Positions 35,810 through 44,530 of a stretch of DNA of 64,000 nucleotides are shown piece by piece. Position numbers and translations under genes: made by a program. The notes beneath the pieces were generated by a model. The model had not been told where the DNA came from. It did no database searches and was given only the letters and a program-made list of their open reading frames with translations. The stretch comes from Erwinia aphidicola. GTDB taxonomy: Bacteria; Pseudomonadota; Gammaproteobacteria; Enterobacterales; Enterobacteriaceae. Within the stretch, counting starts at the first letter, position 1, and each line of letters starts with the position of its first letter. The stretch spans positions 3,720,001 through 3,784,000 of the forward strand of contig NZ_JAMKCQ010000001.1 of the NCBI RefSeq assembly GCF_024169515.1, read 5' to 3'.

Positions 35810-36553
35810 TTAAGCCAGGCTCAAACGGCGGGTCATCCACACCGTAATGATAATCGAGCTAAGCGCCACCAGCATCAGGCCCGCGCCGACCGCAATCATC
35901 GCGCTAAAGCCGAACAGGTTAAACAGCAGCAGTCCGGCGATACCGCCGCTCAGGAAGGAGACGATGGTGATCAGGTGGGTGAGGAACTGCTTGCGCTGGG
36001 TGGTGACCTGTTTGGAAACGTCGCGGCGCGCCAGCGTGGCAATCACCGAACCCAGCGCAATCCCGGCATCGGTCAGCGTGCCGGTGATATGCGTGGATCG
36101 TACGCGCCCGTTGGAGAGCTGAGTGGAGTTAGCGTTATGAATACCCATCAGGAAGCCGAGCAGCACGATCACCTCCCGGTTATTAAACGGGGAGTAAAAC
36201 AGCATCTCAAAAGCGGAGATGGCAATTAACAGCGCCCCTTCTATCAGCAGCACCATGCTGAAGATGGTGCGGATATTGTGTTTAATTCCGCCAATAACAA
36301 TCAGCCGGCAGGTAATACAGCCGAGAACAAACGCACCAATCACCGACATCAGAAGTATCAGGTCTTTCACATTAAAACTGGATACTTCTGCCGACAGTTG
36401 CGAAGTATTTCCGCTCATGTGCGACGGGAAGAAGCCAAAGGCACCCAGCGCCATGGCATTGAGCAGCCCGGCGCTGGTGGCCAGCACCAGCGCCAGACAG
36501 CGGTCCTCAGTGTGGGAGCGGGCGCGCTTGCGCTTAATCATCATATTGAGCAT
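35810..36553 (-). CDS. DUF1275 (YoaK-like) membrane protein
   Basis: Six-helix inner-membrane protein of 247 residues. Family features: ATSAGLLNAMALGAFGFFPS, HMSGNTSQL after the first helix and GIHNANSTQLSNGRVRSTHI with TGTLTDAG. Function unknown. The start is uncertain between the ATG at 36553 and one three codons downstream. No operon partner. Confidence 0.85.
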   Translation of the reverse strand: MLNMMIKRKRARSHTEDRCLALVLATSAGLLNAMALGAFGFFPSHMSGNTSQLSAEVSSFNVKDLILLMSVIGAFVLGCITCRLIVIGGIKHNIRTIFSMVLLIEGALLIAISAFEMLFYSPFNNREVIVLLGFLMGIHNANSTQLSNGRVRSTHITGTLTDAGIALGSVIATLARRDVSKQVTTQRKQFLTHLITIVSFLSGGIAGLLLFNLFGFSAMIAVGAGLMLVALSSIIITVWMTRRLSLA

Positions 36554-36956
36554 GGCTACCCCTTAATTTGCCTTGATGTTCAGTCATCAGTGTAGTGTGT
36601 GGGGTAAGAAGAAAGCCAATAATAACCGGGTAATTAGAGTTATCTTATATTTCGTAAATAAAGAAATTGGTTTTATCTGTTGTTATTAAAAGTTCGGTAA
36701 AGAAATACGGTGCGTTTATTGATAACGCCGGAGGGAGATATTATTTCGCGGCGTCTGATAAGCGTTATCTATATACCCGTCAGGCGCAATTTAAGCGCTT
36801 TACCGAAGGCGCTTTCGGCGTGATAACCGCGGACTGAACTGGCCGAAGCCGATGTTGATCACACCTGACAATTAAGTTGCCTGTTACCCCACAGGTTTTC
36901 ATCGCCGCTGCCGATACTTCTCAGGAATGGAATTCACTCAGACTTGAGGAGGCGGG
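36554..36956. other. 403-base intergenic region with a possible small frame
   Basis: AT-rich promoter-like DNA for the two flanking genes. It contains the 56-codon open frame listed separately; nothing else is supported. Confidence 0.4.
36667..36837 (+). other. Candidate small ORF or gene remnant (56 codons)
   Basis: A frame from a TTG (36667) to TGA (36837) reads LVLSVVIKSSVKKYGAFIDN and continues AGGRYYFAASDKRYLYTRQA to the end GVITAD. Its last 40 codons look protein-like (YYFAASDKRYLY, FKRFTEGAFGVI), but there is no ATG and no good ribosome site. It may be the C-terminal end of a decayed gene. Family not recognised. Confidence 0.25.
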
Positions 36957-38180
36957 ATGATCGTCGGTATTGCGGTGAACGAACTGCGGCTGGGTATGTA
37001 CCTTTATAAGCTTGATGTGTTCTGGCTGAAACACCCGCTGGTCGGCAATGAAATGCTGCTGACGGATGAGACGCAGATAAAGGTCATCCAGAACAGCGGC
37101 GTGCGTGAAGTGTGGATCGACCTGTCGCGCGGGCGTGGCGTTGAGGTGAAGACCGGGATAGTCGAAAACGTGGTGCTGCCTGAGGCTGAGGCACCGTCTG
37201 GCTATCAGTCGCCGGAAGTTGATCGCGACCAGCCCGTTACCCTGCGCGGTGAGATGGCGCAGGCGCAGAAAATCTGCCTGGCGGCGAAAGGGCCAGTGAT
37301 GGACATGTTCAGCGATGCGCGCATGGGCAAAACTATCGATGCAAACAGCACGCTGCCGCTGGTCAATGATATTGCCGGCTCGCTCAGCCGCCATCCAGCC
37401 GCTTTGCTGAGCGTGGTGCGCCTAAAATCGCACGATGATTACACTTACCTGCACTCGGTGGCGGTCTGTGCGCTGATGCTTTCTCTGGCGGCACAGCTGA
37501 AGCTGGATCAGCATCAGACCAAACGTGCCGGGATGGCGGGGCTGCTGCACGACGTAGGCAAAGCGGCGGTGCCGCTGGCAATCCTCAACAAGCCTGCCAG
37601 GCTGACGGAGGAAGAGTTTGAGGAGATGAAGATCCATCCGGTGGCCGGCGCGGAGATCCTGCGTATCAGCGGTGCCGATGCAGATTTACAGGATGTGGCA
37701 CTGCATCATCACGAAAAGATCAATGGCACGGGATATCCGCACGGGCTGCGCGGCAATGCGATTTCTCTGCTCGCCCGTATGGCTTCAATATGTGATGTCT
37801 ATGATGCCGTCACCTCCGACCGTCCCTACAAAGCGGGCTGGAACCCGGCCAGTGCAATGCACCAAATGGCTAACTGGCACGGCCATTTTGATCGTAAGCT
37901 GCTGCACTCATTTGTCAAAGCGGTCGGTATCTATCCGGTTGGCTCACTGGTCAGGCTCTCCAACGGGCTGCTTGGCGTGGTGACCGAGCCGGGTGAACAC
38001 TCGCTGCTGCAGCCGAAGGTGTGCATTTTCTGGTCGTTAAACAGCGGCAAACGGCTGACGCCGTATGAGGTCGATCTCGCCAGCCAGCACGCCTCGGAAA
38101 GCATTGTCGGGCCGGAAGAAGCCGGACACTGGCCGGGGATAGACGTCAACGCACTGTGGCAGAAAGCGGTTACTGCCTGA
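36957..38180 (+). CDS. HD-GYP cyclic-di-GMP phosphodiesterase with DUF3391 domain
   Basis: 407-residue cytosolic signalling enzyme. An N-terminal DUF3391-like domain (about residues 1-125, beginning VNELRLGMYLYKLDVFWLKH) is followed by the HD-GYP domain. Key residues: His166 (YLHSVAV), His198-Asp199 (LLHDVGK), HHHEKINGTGYP with the GYP triplet at 259-261, and CDVYDAVTSDRPYK. All metal and GYP residues are intact, so it should degrade c-di-GMP. It lies just upstream of otsBA and 3.4 kb from flhDC; control of motility is plausible. GAGGAGG lies close before the ATG at 36957. Confidence 0.92.
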   Translation: MIVGIAVNELRLGMYLYKLDVFWLKHPLVGNEMLLTDETQIKVIQNSGVREVWIDLSRGRGVEVKTGIVENVVLPEAEAPSGYQSPEVDRDQPVTLRGEMAQAQKICLAAKGPVMDMFSDARMGKTIDANSTLPLVNDIAGSLSRHPAALLSVVRLKSHDDYTYLHSVAVCALMLSLAAQLKLDQHQTKRAGMAGLLHDVGKAAVPLAILNKPARLTEEEFEEMKIHPVAGAEILRISGADADLQDVALHHHEKINGTGYPHGLRGNAISLLARMASICDVYDAVTSDRPYKAGWNPASAMHQMANWHGHFDRKLLHSFVKAVGIYPVGSLVRLSNGLLGVVTEPGEHSLLQPKVCIFWSLNSGKRLTPYEVDLASQHASESIVGPEEAGHWPGIDVNALWQKAVTA

Positions 38181-38184
38181 TTTT

Positions 38185-38213
38185 CTGGCAGGATTTGGAA
38201 ACCCTTCTATACT
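38185..38213 (+). promoter_or_regulatory. Probable sigma-S/sigma-70 promoter of otsBA
   Basis: CTGGCA (38185-38190), 17 bases, TATACT (38208-38213) with C just before the -10, giving CTATACTTAA, the form preferred by sigma-S. It is 158 bases upstream of otsB, which in E. coli is RpoS-dependent. Confidence 0.55.
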
Positions 38214-38371
38214 TAATGCTGATGTTGTCCGCACTGAGGGTCGACGCGGTAGGAAAACCACGATCCCTCTCGACGTCAGACGACAGGCAACTGCTCTACG
38301 CCGTCCCCGTCAGACCACGCAGTTACCCTCATTGCACAGCATCTTTCTGAACCATTAATCAGGAGGAATGT

Positions 38372-39181
38372 GTGACTAAACAAGCAGATTTCGTTCCCCC
38401 AATTAAGGCAGAAGCGCGCTACGCCTTCTTCTTTGACGTGGATGGCACACTGGCGGCGATTAAACCGCGCCCGGATGAGGTTTCTGTCCCTGCTGAGGTA
38501 GTGGCTGACCTTCAGCACCTGGCGCAAAGCTGTGATGCTGCGCTGGCGCTGGTTTCCGGCCGCCCGATAAGCGAACTGGATGCCCTGGTCGCTCCGGCGC
38601 GTTTTCCGCTGGCCGGCGTGCATGGTGCTGAGCGGCGCAATCTCCAGAATGAAACAACGCGCATTGCCCTTGACCCGGGCACTGTGACGATCCTCAGCCG
38701 TGAACTGGAGCAGGCGATAGCCGCTCTGCCGGGCACCGGGCTGGAGAGTAAAGGTATGGCGTTTGCCCTGCATTATCGCCAGGCACCGCAGTATCAGCAG
38801 GCGATTGAAACGCTGGCCGACTCGCTGGTGGCGCGTTTCCCCGAGCTGGTACAACAGCCGGGAAAATGCGTGGTCGAACTGAAGCCGCGGGGCGTGAACA
38901 AAGGCGCCGCGATTAACGATTTTATGCAACTGCCTCCGTTTGCCGGCCGTATCCCGGTGTTTATCGGGGATGATTTGACTGACGAAGCAGGTTTTGACGT
39001 GGTCAATGCCATGGACGGTATCTCAATTAAAGTCGGCTCTGGAGCCACCGCCGCGCGCGGACGTCTGGCTGATGTTGATGCCGTTTACCGCTGGCTGGAA
39101 CAGACCCGAATAAAACTAGATCAAGACGCAACAACGTCGGTGAGGAGTCAAAGTTATGAGTCGCTTAGTAGTCGTATCTAA
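38372..39181 (+). CDS. otsB: Trehalose-6-phosphate phosphatase
   Basis: HAD-superfamily enzyme that releases trehalose from trehalose-6-phosphate. It has 269 residues. The HAD nucleophile is in FFDVDGTLAAIKPRPDEV, motif II in ALVSGRPISELD, and the late acidic motif in VFIGDDLTDEAGF. The start is GTG at 38372 with a perfect AGGAGG five bases upstream. Its 3' end overlaps otsA by 26 bases, showing an operon. Confidence 0.97.
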   Translation: MTKQADFVPPIKAEARYAFFFDVDGTLAAIKPRPDEVSVPAEVVADLQHLAQSCDAALALVSGRPISELDALVAPARFPLAGVHGAERRNLQNETTRIALDPGTVTILSRELEQAIAALPGTGLESKGMAFALHYRQAPQYQQAIETLADSLVARFPELVQQPGKCVVELKPRGVNKGAAINDFMQLPPFAGRIPVFIGDDLTDEAGFDVVNAMDGISIKVGSGATAARGRLADVDAVYRWLEQTRIKLDQDATTSVRSQSYESLSSRI

Positions 39182-40586
39182 CCGTATTGCCATTCCTGAT
39201 GGCAGTAAGGCCAGTGCCGGAGGGCTGACCGTTGGCATTGTTGATGCCCTGAAGACCACCGGAGGCATGTGGTTTGGCTGGAACGGTGAGATCAATGAAA
39301 TTGGAGAAGATGAAGAGCAATTGAACATGCTGGAGCAGGACGGTATTACTTATGCCTCCTTCGGCCTCGATCAGAATGATTACGATCTCTACTACCTGCA
39401 GTTTTCCAACGCGGTGCTCTGGCCTGCTTTCCACTACCGTCTCGACCTGGTGAATTTCCAGCGTGAAGCCTGGGACGGTTACTGCCGCGTCAACAAGCAG
39501 CTGGCACAGCGCCTGCAGCCGCTGCTGAAAGAAGACGATATTCTGTGGATCCACGATTACCACCTGCTGCCGTTTGCCGCCGAACTGCGCAAGCTGGGCG
39601 TGAATAACCGCATCGGCTTCTTCCTGCATATCCCGTTCCCGACCCCGGAGATCTTCAACGCGCTGCCGCCGCACGCCGACCTGCTGGAGATGATGTGCGA
39701 ATACGATCTGCTGGGCTTCCAGACGGAAAGTGACCGCCTGGCGTTCCTCGAGAGCGTTTCACTGCTGACCCCGATGCAGAGCGAGGGCAAACAGCATCGC
39801 GCCTTCGGCAACCGCTTCACTACCGAGGTTTACCCGATCGGTATCGAACCTGACAGCATCAAAGAGATGGCAGAAGGGCCGCTACCGCCAAAAATGGTGG
39901 CGATGAAGAAAGACCTGGGCGATGCGCAAAATATTATCGCCTGCGAGCGACTCGACTATTCGAAAGGGTTGCCGGAACGCTTTCTCGCCTACGAGGCGCT
40001 GCTGGAGAACTATCCGCAGCATCATGGCAAAATCCGCTACTCGCAGATTGCACCCACCTCGCGCGGCGACGTGCAGGCTTACCAGGATATCCGTCATACG
40101 CTGGAAACTGAAGCGGGCCGTATTAATGGTAAATATGGCACGCTGGGCTGGACGCCGCTCTACTACCTCAATCAGCACTTTGACCGCCGCCTGCTGATGA
40201 AAATCTTCCGCCTGACGGATATCGGGCTGGTGACGCCGCTGCGTGACGGCATGAATCTGGTGGCGAAGGAGTATGTCGCCGCGCAGGATCCGGATGACCC
40301 GGGCGTGCTGGTGCTGTCGCGCTTTGCCGGTGCCGCTAATGAGCTGACCTCGGCGCTGATCGTCAATCCTTATGACCGCGATGATGTGGCGGCGGCGCTT
40401 AATCAGGCATTGACCATGTCACGTACCGAAAGGATCTCGCGCTACAACGACATGATGGCGGTGCTGCGCAGCAATGACATTACCCACTGGCGTGAGAGCT
40501 ACCTGCGTGATTTGCAGGCGCTGCCGCAGGATGGCCGGGTAAAGAACCAGCAGAGTAACGTGACTTCCTTGCCAAAATTGGCCTGA
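39156..40586 (+). CDS. otsA: Trehalose-6-phosphate synthase
   Basis: GT20 glycosyltransferase that joins UDP-glucose and glucose-6-phosphate; 476 residues (E. coli 474). Conserved blocks: [21 protein letters not shown] with the glycine loop, [36 protein letters not shown] and [16 protein letters not shown] with the UDP-binding residues. Together with OtsB it makes trehalose during osmotic and stationary-phase stress. The ATG at 39156 lies within the end of otsB. Confidence 0.97.
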   Translation: MSRLVVVSNRIAIPDGSKASAGGLTVGIVDALKTTGGMWFGWNGEINEIGEDEEQLNMLEQDGITYASFGLDQNDYDLYYLQFSNAVLWPAFHYRLDLVNFQREAWDGYCRVNKQLAQRLQPLLKEDDILWIHDYHLLPFAAELRKLGVNNRIGFFLHIPFPTPEIFNALPPHADLLEMMCEYDLLGFQTESDRLAFLESVSLLTPMQSEGKQHRAFGNRFTTEVYPIGIEPDSIKEMAEGPLPPKMVAMKKDLGDAQNIIACERLDYSKGLPERFLAYEALLENYPQHHGKIRYSQIAPTSRGDVQAYQDIRHTLETEAGRINGKYGTLGWTPLYYLNQHFDRRLLMKIFRLTDIGLVTPLRDGMNLVAKEYVAAQDPDDPGVLVLSRFAGAANELTSALIVNPYDRDDVAAALNQALTMSRTERISRYNDMMAVLRSNDITHWRESYLRDLQALPQDGRVKNQQSNVTSLPKLA

Positions 40587-40621
40587 AACATCGGTCCAGT
40601 GTAAACAAGATGTTTGACCAG

Positions 40622-40639
40622 CAGGGGCTGCGGCCCCTG
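40622..40639 (+). terminator. Terminator after otsBA
   Basis: CAGGGGC, TGCG loop, GCCCCTG, then ATTTTCCTT: a 7-bp GC stem with a T-rich tail, 36 bases after the otsA stop. Confidence 0.75.
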
Positions 40640-41215
40640 ATTTTCCTTATCCCGCTTTAACCAATCCTCACGCTGCTTAACACTTCTCTGACGCAGTTTG
40701 CAGAAAAAACGCCCACTTGCTTCAGAAAAAACATAAGAAAGCCACTTTTCCCTAAAGGTTGGCGCCAGTCTGCCGATATTAAAATAAGCAATTACCCGAA
40801 AAATCCGAAAAACATTCACACTCCTTATGTAACGCCTATTTACATCTACAGGCATTAGCTGAACATCAGGCGCCGCCTGCTTACAAATCGCTATCACTCC
40901 ATTGCAAAAACCTGACCTTTGTCACATTTTTACCTTCGAATAGCTTTCGTATATTCACTGTAAGTAACTACCTGAAGGTGGTGTAAAACACCTTATTTAA
41001 AGTATAAAAGTCTTATAAATAGTATCATTTATGAATTTTATGCTGCCACGTGCCGCTTCGCTGCTCCCCTTGCGTTTAAAATTCCACGCGCGTTGGTTTT
41101 CGTTCGAAGATGGTTACTTACCGGGCGGAATTTACAAAAACTGACTGAAATGATTAGTTAGTGAGCTAATCAACAGGGTTGCTGATGGTTTTTTCTGAAT
41201 TATTTGCCTTAAAAG

Positions 41216-41231
41216 TGTGATCTAGATCACA
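41216..41231 (+). promoter_or_regulatory. Perfect CRP site of flhDC
   Basis: TGTGATCTAGATCACA, perfect palindrome, extended on both sides to AAAG and CTTT. Its centre is about 72 bases upstream of the predicted transcription start, the same class of position as CRP at E. coli flhDC. Confidence 0.9.
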
Positions 41232-41259
41232 CTTTATCTAAAATTCAGGTAGGCTCTCG

Positions 41260-41288
41260 TTGTATGTCGAAATCAGAGGGGATAGAGT
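41260..41288 (+). promoter_or_regulatory. Predicted flhDC promoter
   Basis: TTGTAT (41260-41265), 17-base spacer, TAGAGT (41283-41288). It would start RNA near 41295. Spacing to both the CRP site and the RcsAB-like box agrees with the E. coli arrangement; the -10 is weak, as for an activator-dependent promoter. Confidence 0.6.
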
Positions 41289-41298
41289 TGCCTTGTTT

Positions 41299-41312
41299 TC
41301 GGAATAGTCTTA
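41299..41312 (+). promoter_or_regulatory. RcsAB-like box of flhDC
   Basis: TCGGAATAGTCTTA matches the E. coli flhDC RcsAB box (as I recall it) at 11 of 14 positions and sits about +5 to +18 from the predicted start, the same place. It suggests envelope stress and capsule control of motility through Rcs. Confidence 0.6.
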
Positions 41313-41549
41313 AAAGAATGTAACAAGAAGTCACGGATGGAGTCAGGGAAGAGAGGGCTCAGGAATGGCCACTGGCAAAATGAGTTCATGATTATTTCCT
41401 GGCTTGGTTTCTGCGAAAAACAAGACAGCCTTAGCAAGCATTTGGCTTCTGCCACTAAATTTTTGCCATCTTTAGATTTACCAACCAGCAACCATGGTAG
41501 CGGCATTGACCGCACACGTTAAAAGTAGTGTCAGTCAGGATGGAAAAAA

Positions 41550-41903
41550 ATGGGTACATCAGAATTACTCAAACATATTTACGACATCAACTTGTCATAT
41601 TTATTGCTTGCACAACGTTTAATTAACCAGGAAAAAGCTTCGGCCATGTTTCGGCTGGGCATCGATGAATCAATGGCCGATGCTCTGGCAGGTTTGACAT
41701 TGCCTGAAATGGTCAAGCTGGCGGAAACCAATCAGCTGGTTTGCCAGTTCCGTTTCACCGATCACAATTCGATTAGCCGTTTGACTCGTGAATCTCGTGT
41801 GGATGATTTACAGCAGATCCATACCGGTATCCTGTTATCCAGTCGTTTATTACGTGATGTCTCAAAAGATGACGAGACACCGAAAAGAAGGGCGGCGAGC
41901 TAA
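41550..41903 (+). CDS. flhD: Flagellar master regulator FlhD
   Basis: 117-residue helical activator subunit; with FlhC forms the FlhD4C2 complex that switches on class II flagellar promoters. The sequence [20 protein letters not shown] and the region [17 protein letters not shown] are typical. The predicted leader is long. The stop codon overlaps the flhC start (TAATG). Intact. Confidence 0.96.
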   Translation: MGTSELLKHIYDINLSYLLLAQRLINQEKASAMFRLGIDESMADALAGLTLPEMVKLAETNQLVCQFRFTDHNSISRLTRESRVDDLQQIHTGILLSSRLLRDVSKDDETPKRRAAS

Positions 41904-42481
41904 TGAGCGAAAAAAGTATTGTTCAGGAAGCGCGTGACATTCAGCTGGCGATGGAATTAATCACGCTGGGTGCGCGCCTGCAAATGTTAGAAAGTGAAAC
42001 ACAGCTGAGCCGCGGCCGCTTAATTAAGTTATATAAAGAGCTGCGTGGAAGCCCACCCCCAAAAGGCATGCTGCCGTTCTCGACTGACTGGTTTATGACG
42101 TGGGAGCAGAATATCCATGCTTCGATGTTCTGTAACGCCTGGCAGTTCCTGATCAAAAGCGGATTATGCACCGGTGTTGAAGCGGTGATTAAAGCCTACC
42201 GTTTATACCTGGAGCAGTGTCCGCAACAGGACGAGGGCCCGCTGTTGGCGCTGACGCGCGCCTGGACCCTGGTCCGGTTTGTTGAAAGCGGTATGCTGGA
42301 ATTAGCCGGCTGCAAATGCTGCGGTGGCAGCTTTATTAACCACGCACATCAGCCTGTTGGCAGCTTCACCTGCAGCCTTTGCCAGCCGCCGTCCCGAGCG
42401 GTAAAAAGACGTAAACTTATCGCAGAATCTGCCGATAACAATTCACAACTGCTGGATGAACAGGTTAAACAAGCCGTTTAA
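41903..42481 (+). CDS. flhC: Flagellar master regulator FlhC
   Basis: 192-residue DNA-binding partner of FlhD, the same length as E. coli. The zinc-binding cysteines are CKCCGG and CSLCQPP near residues 138-160. It begins at 41903, overlapping the flhD stop by one base, so translation is coupled. A strong terminator follows. Confidence 0.96.
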   Translation: MSEKSIVQEARDIQLAMELITLGARLQMLESETQLSRGRLIKLYKELRGSPPPKGMLPFSTDWFMTWEQNIHASMFCNAWQFLIKSGLCTGVEAVIKAYRLYLEQCPQQDEGPLLALTRAWTLVRFVESGMLELAGCKCCGGSFINHAHQPVGSFTCSLCQPPSRAVKRRKLIAESADNNSQLLDEQVKQAV

Positions 42482-42507
42482 TAGTGTTCGCCACGTGGAG
42501 TGAATCC

Positions 42508-42538
42508 AGCAGCGGTCTTTGACCGCTGCTTTTTTTTT
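42508..42538 (+). terminator. Strong terminator between flhC and motA
   Basis: AGCAGCGGTC, TTT loop, GACCGCTGCT and a run of nine T. It separates flhDC from the motor-chemotaxis genes. I found no good FliA promoter consensus between it and motA, so the promoter of motA remains unassigned. Confidence 0.92.
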
Positions 42539-42613
42539 GCCCCACGCCTGGCGATGCGCCTGCCGAATTCTGGCTTAACTTCCACCCACACGTTTACAGC
42601 GTAAGGATTTTTC

Positions 42614-43498
42614 GTGCTGATTATATTGGGTTATATCCTTGTCCTCGGATCGGTGTTGGGCGGCTTCGCAATGGTCGGCGGCCACCTTGGCGCATTATAT
42701 CAACCGTCGGAGGTGCTGATTATTGTCGGCTCCGGCATTGGCGCATTTATTGTCGGCAACAACGGCAAGGCGATTAAAGCGACGCTCAAGTCGCTGCCGC
42801 TGCTGATGCGCGGCTCGAAATATAACAAGTCGGTGTATATGGATCTGATGGCGCTGCTCTACCGCCTGATGGCCAAATCGCGCCAGCAGGGGATGCTGTC
42901 GCTGGAGCGCGATATCGAAAATCCGCAGGAAAGTGAGATTTTTGCTAATTACCCGCGCATTCTTGCCGATAAAAGATTAGTGGACTTTATTACCGACTAT
43001 TTACGCCTGATGGTCAGCGGCAATATGAATGCCTTTGAGATTGAAGCGTTGATGGATGAAGAGATTGAGACTTACGAGCACGAGTGCGATGTGCCGGCAA
43101 CGGCGCTTGGAACGATGGGCGATTCACTGCCGGCGTTCGGTATCGTGGCCGCGGTAATGGGGGTGATTCACACCCTGGCCTCTGCGGACCGCCCGGCGGC
43201 TGAGCTCGGTGCGCTGATCGCCAACGCGATGGTCGGCACCTTCCTCGGTATTTTGCTGGCTTACGGTTTTATCTCCCCGCTCTCCGGGGTGTTACGCCAG
43301 AAGTGTGCCGAGACCACCAAGATGATGCAGTGCATTAAGGTGACGCTGCTCTCCAGCCTGAACGGTTATGCCCCGCAGATCGCGGTGGAGTTTGGTCGTA
43401 AGACGTTGTACTCAACGGATCGACCGTCGTTCAGCGAGCTGGAAGAGCACGTTCGTAATGCGAAATCCAATAAGCAGACTTCGGATCAAGACGCATGA
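42614..43498 (+). CDS. motA: Flagellar stator protein MotA
   Basis: Proton-channel stator subunit, 294 residues with four membrane helices. The large cytoplasmic loop holds the rotor-contact charges in [21 protein letters not shown] (quoted as [12 protein letters not shown] and SLERDIE), and helix 3-4 contains [20 protein letters not shown]. The start is GTG (42614) with AAGGA upstream. It overlaps motB by 4 bases (ATGA). Confidence 0.96.
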   Translation: MLIILGYILVLGSVLGGFAMVGGHLGALYQPSEVLIIVGSGIGAFIVGNNGKAIKATLKSLPLLMRGSKYNKSVYMDLMALLYRLMAKSRQQGMLSLERDIENPQESEIFANYPRILADKRLVDFITDYLRLMVSGNMNAFEIEALMDEEIETYEHECDVPATALGTMGDSLPAFGIVAAVMGVIHTLASADRPAAELGALIANAMVGTFLGILLAYGFISPLSGVLRQKCAETTKMMQCIKVTLLSSLNGYAPQIAVEFGRKTLYSTDRPSFSELEEHVRNAKSNKQTSDQDA

Positions 43499-44526
43499 AG
43501 CATAACAATCACCCCATTGTGCTGGTAAAGCGAAAAAAGTCGAATAAGCATGCCGGCTCGCACGGCTCGTGGAAAATCGCCTACGCCGACTTTATGACGG
43601 CAATGATGGCCTTTTTTATGGTGATGTGGCTGATTTCTATCTCAAGTCCTCAACAATTGATTCAGATTGCCGATTACTTTAAAACGCCGCTGAAAGTGGC
43701 GCTGACCGGCGGCCAGCGCAGCAGCGACAGCTCCAGCCCGATCCCCGGCGGCGGTAAAGATCCGGTCGAGAAGCAGGGTGAAGTGCATAAAGTGGTCGAT
43801 ATGGATGCACAGAAGCGCAAGCTGGATGAAATTCGTCTTAACCGCCTGCGGGAAAAGCTCGACCAGCTGATAGAGGCTGACCCGCGCCTGCGTGCGCTGC
43901 GTCCGCATCTGATTATTAACATGGTGGAAGAGGGGCTGCGTATCCAGATTATTGACAGCCAGAACCGCCCGATGTTTAAAACCGGCAGCGCCGAAGTGGA
44001 GTCGTACATGCGCGATATCCTGCGTGCGATTGCCCCGATTCTGAATGATATCCCCAACCGGATTAGCCTGGCGGGACATACCGACGACTTCCCCTATGCC
44101 GGGGGGGAGCGGGGTTACAGTAACTGGGAACTCTCTGCCGACCGTGCCAACGCGTCCCGACGCGAGCTGATGCTGGGAGGACTGGACAGCGGCAAGATGC
44201 TGCGTGTGGTGGGCATGGCTGACACCATGAAATTGAAGAACCGTGGTGGCAACGATGCGGTTAACCGCCGCATCAGCCTGCTGGTGTTAAACCATGACAC
44301 GGAAGCGCAGATCGAGCGTGAAAATGCCGAAAGTGATGCGGTACAGATTAGTGATGCAAGTAGCCTTAAAACGATAGCGGCACCGGAAGTTCCTTCTGAT
44401 GCCAGCAAAAACCAAGACCCTCAACACTCACAGGCTGAGCCTGTCAGCGCGAATGCTCCGGTAACGTCGTTACCTGCGGCACCCGCACCGGCGGCCCAGA
44501 CCGATCGCGACTCACAGCCGAGGTGA
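43495..44526 (+). CDS. motB: Flagellar stator protein MotB
   Basis: 343 residues. The single membrane helix carries the proton-binding Asp in [20 protein letters not shown], and the C-terminal OmpA-like peptidoglycan-binding domain has [10 protein letters not shown] and [16 protein letters not shown]. After residue 265 there is a long Ala/Pro/Ser-rich tail (about 75 residues, containing [11 protein letters not shown]), longer than needed for the fold. Translationally coupled to motA and followed 4 bases later by cheA. Confidence 0.95.
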   Translation: MKHNNHPIVLVKRKKSNKHAGSHGSWKIAYADFMTAMMAFFMVMWLISISSPQQLIQIADYFKTPLKVALTGGQRSSDSSSPIPGGGKDPVEKQGEVHKVVDMDAQKRKLDEIRLNRLREKLDQLIEADPRLRALRPHLIINMVEEGLRIQIIDSQNRPMFKTGSAEVESYMRDILRAIAPILNDIPNRISLAGHTDDFPYAGGERGYSNWELSADRANASRRELMLGGLDSGKMLRVVGMADTMKLKNRGGNDAVNRRISLLVLNHDTEAQIERENAESDAVQISDASSLKTIAAPEVPSDASKNQDPQHSQAEPVSANAPVTSLPAAPAPAAQTDRDSQPR

Positions 44527-44530
44527 TACC

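Larger units (their letters stand above)
40587..41549. other. 963-base intergenic region: otsA terminator and flhDC control region
   Basis: No gene supported; short open frames here lack ribosome sites and family resemblance. The first part has the otsA terminator. The second part, from about 41200, is the flhDC promoter and a predicted leader of about 255 bases, AT-rich and probably regulated after transcription. Confidence 0.6.

Noticed and set aside
40499..40897. 132-codon minus-strand frame after otsA
   Set aside because: It crosses the otsA end and its terminator, with Cys/Arg/Phe-rich composition unlike a real protein.
41273..41522. Two short opposing frames in the flhDC leader
   Set aside because: They lie in the predicted promoter and leader; no ribosome sites or conserved features.
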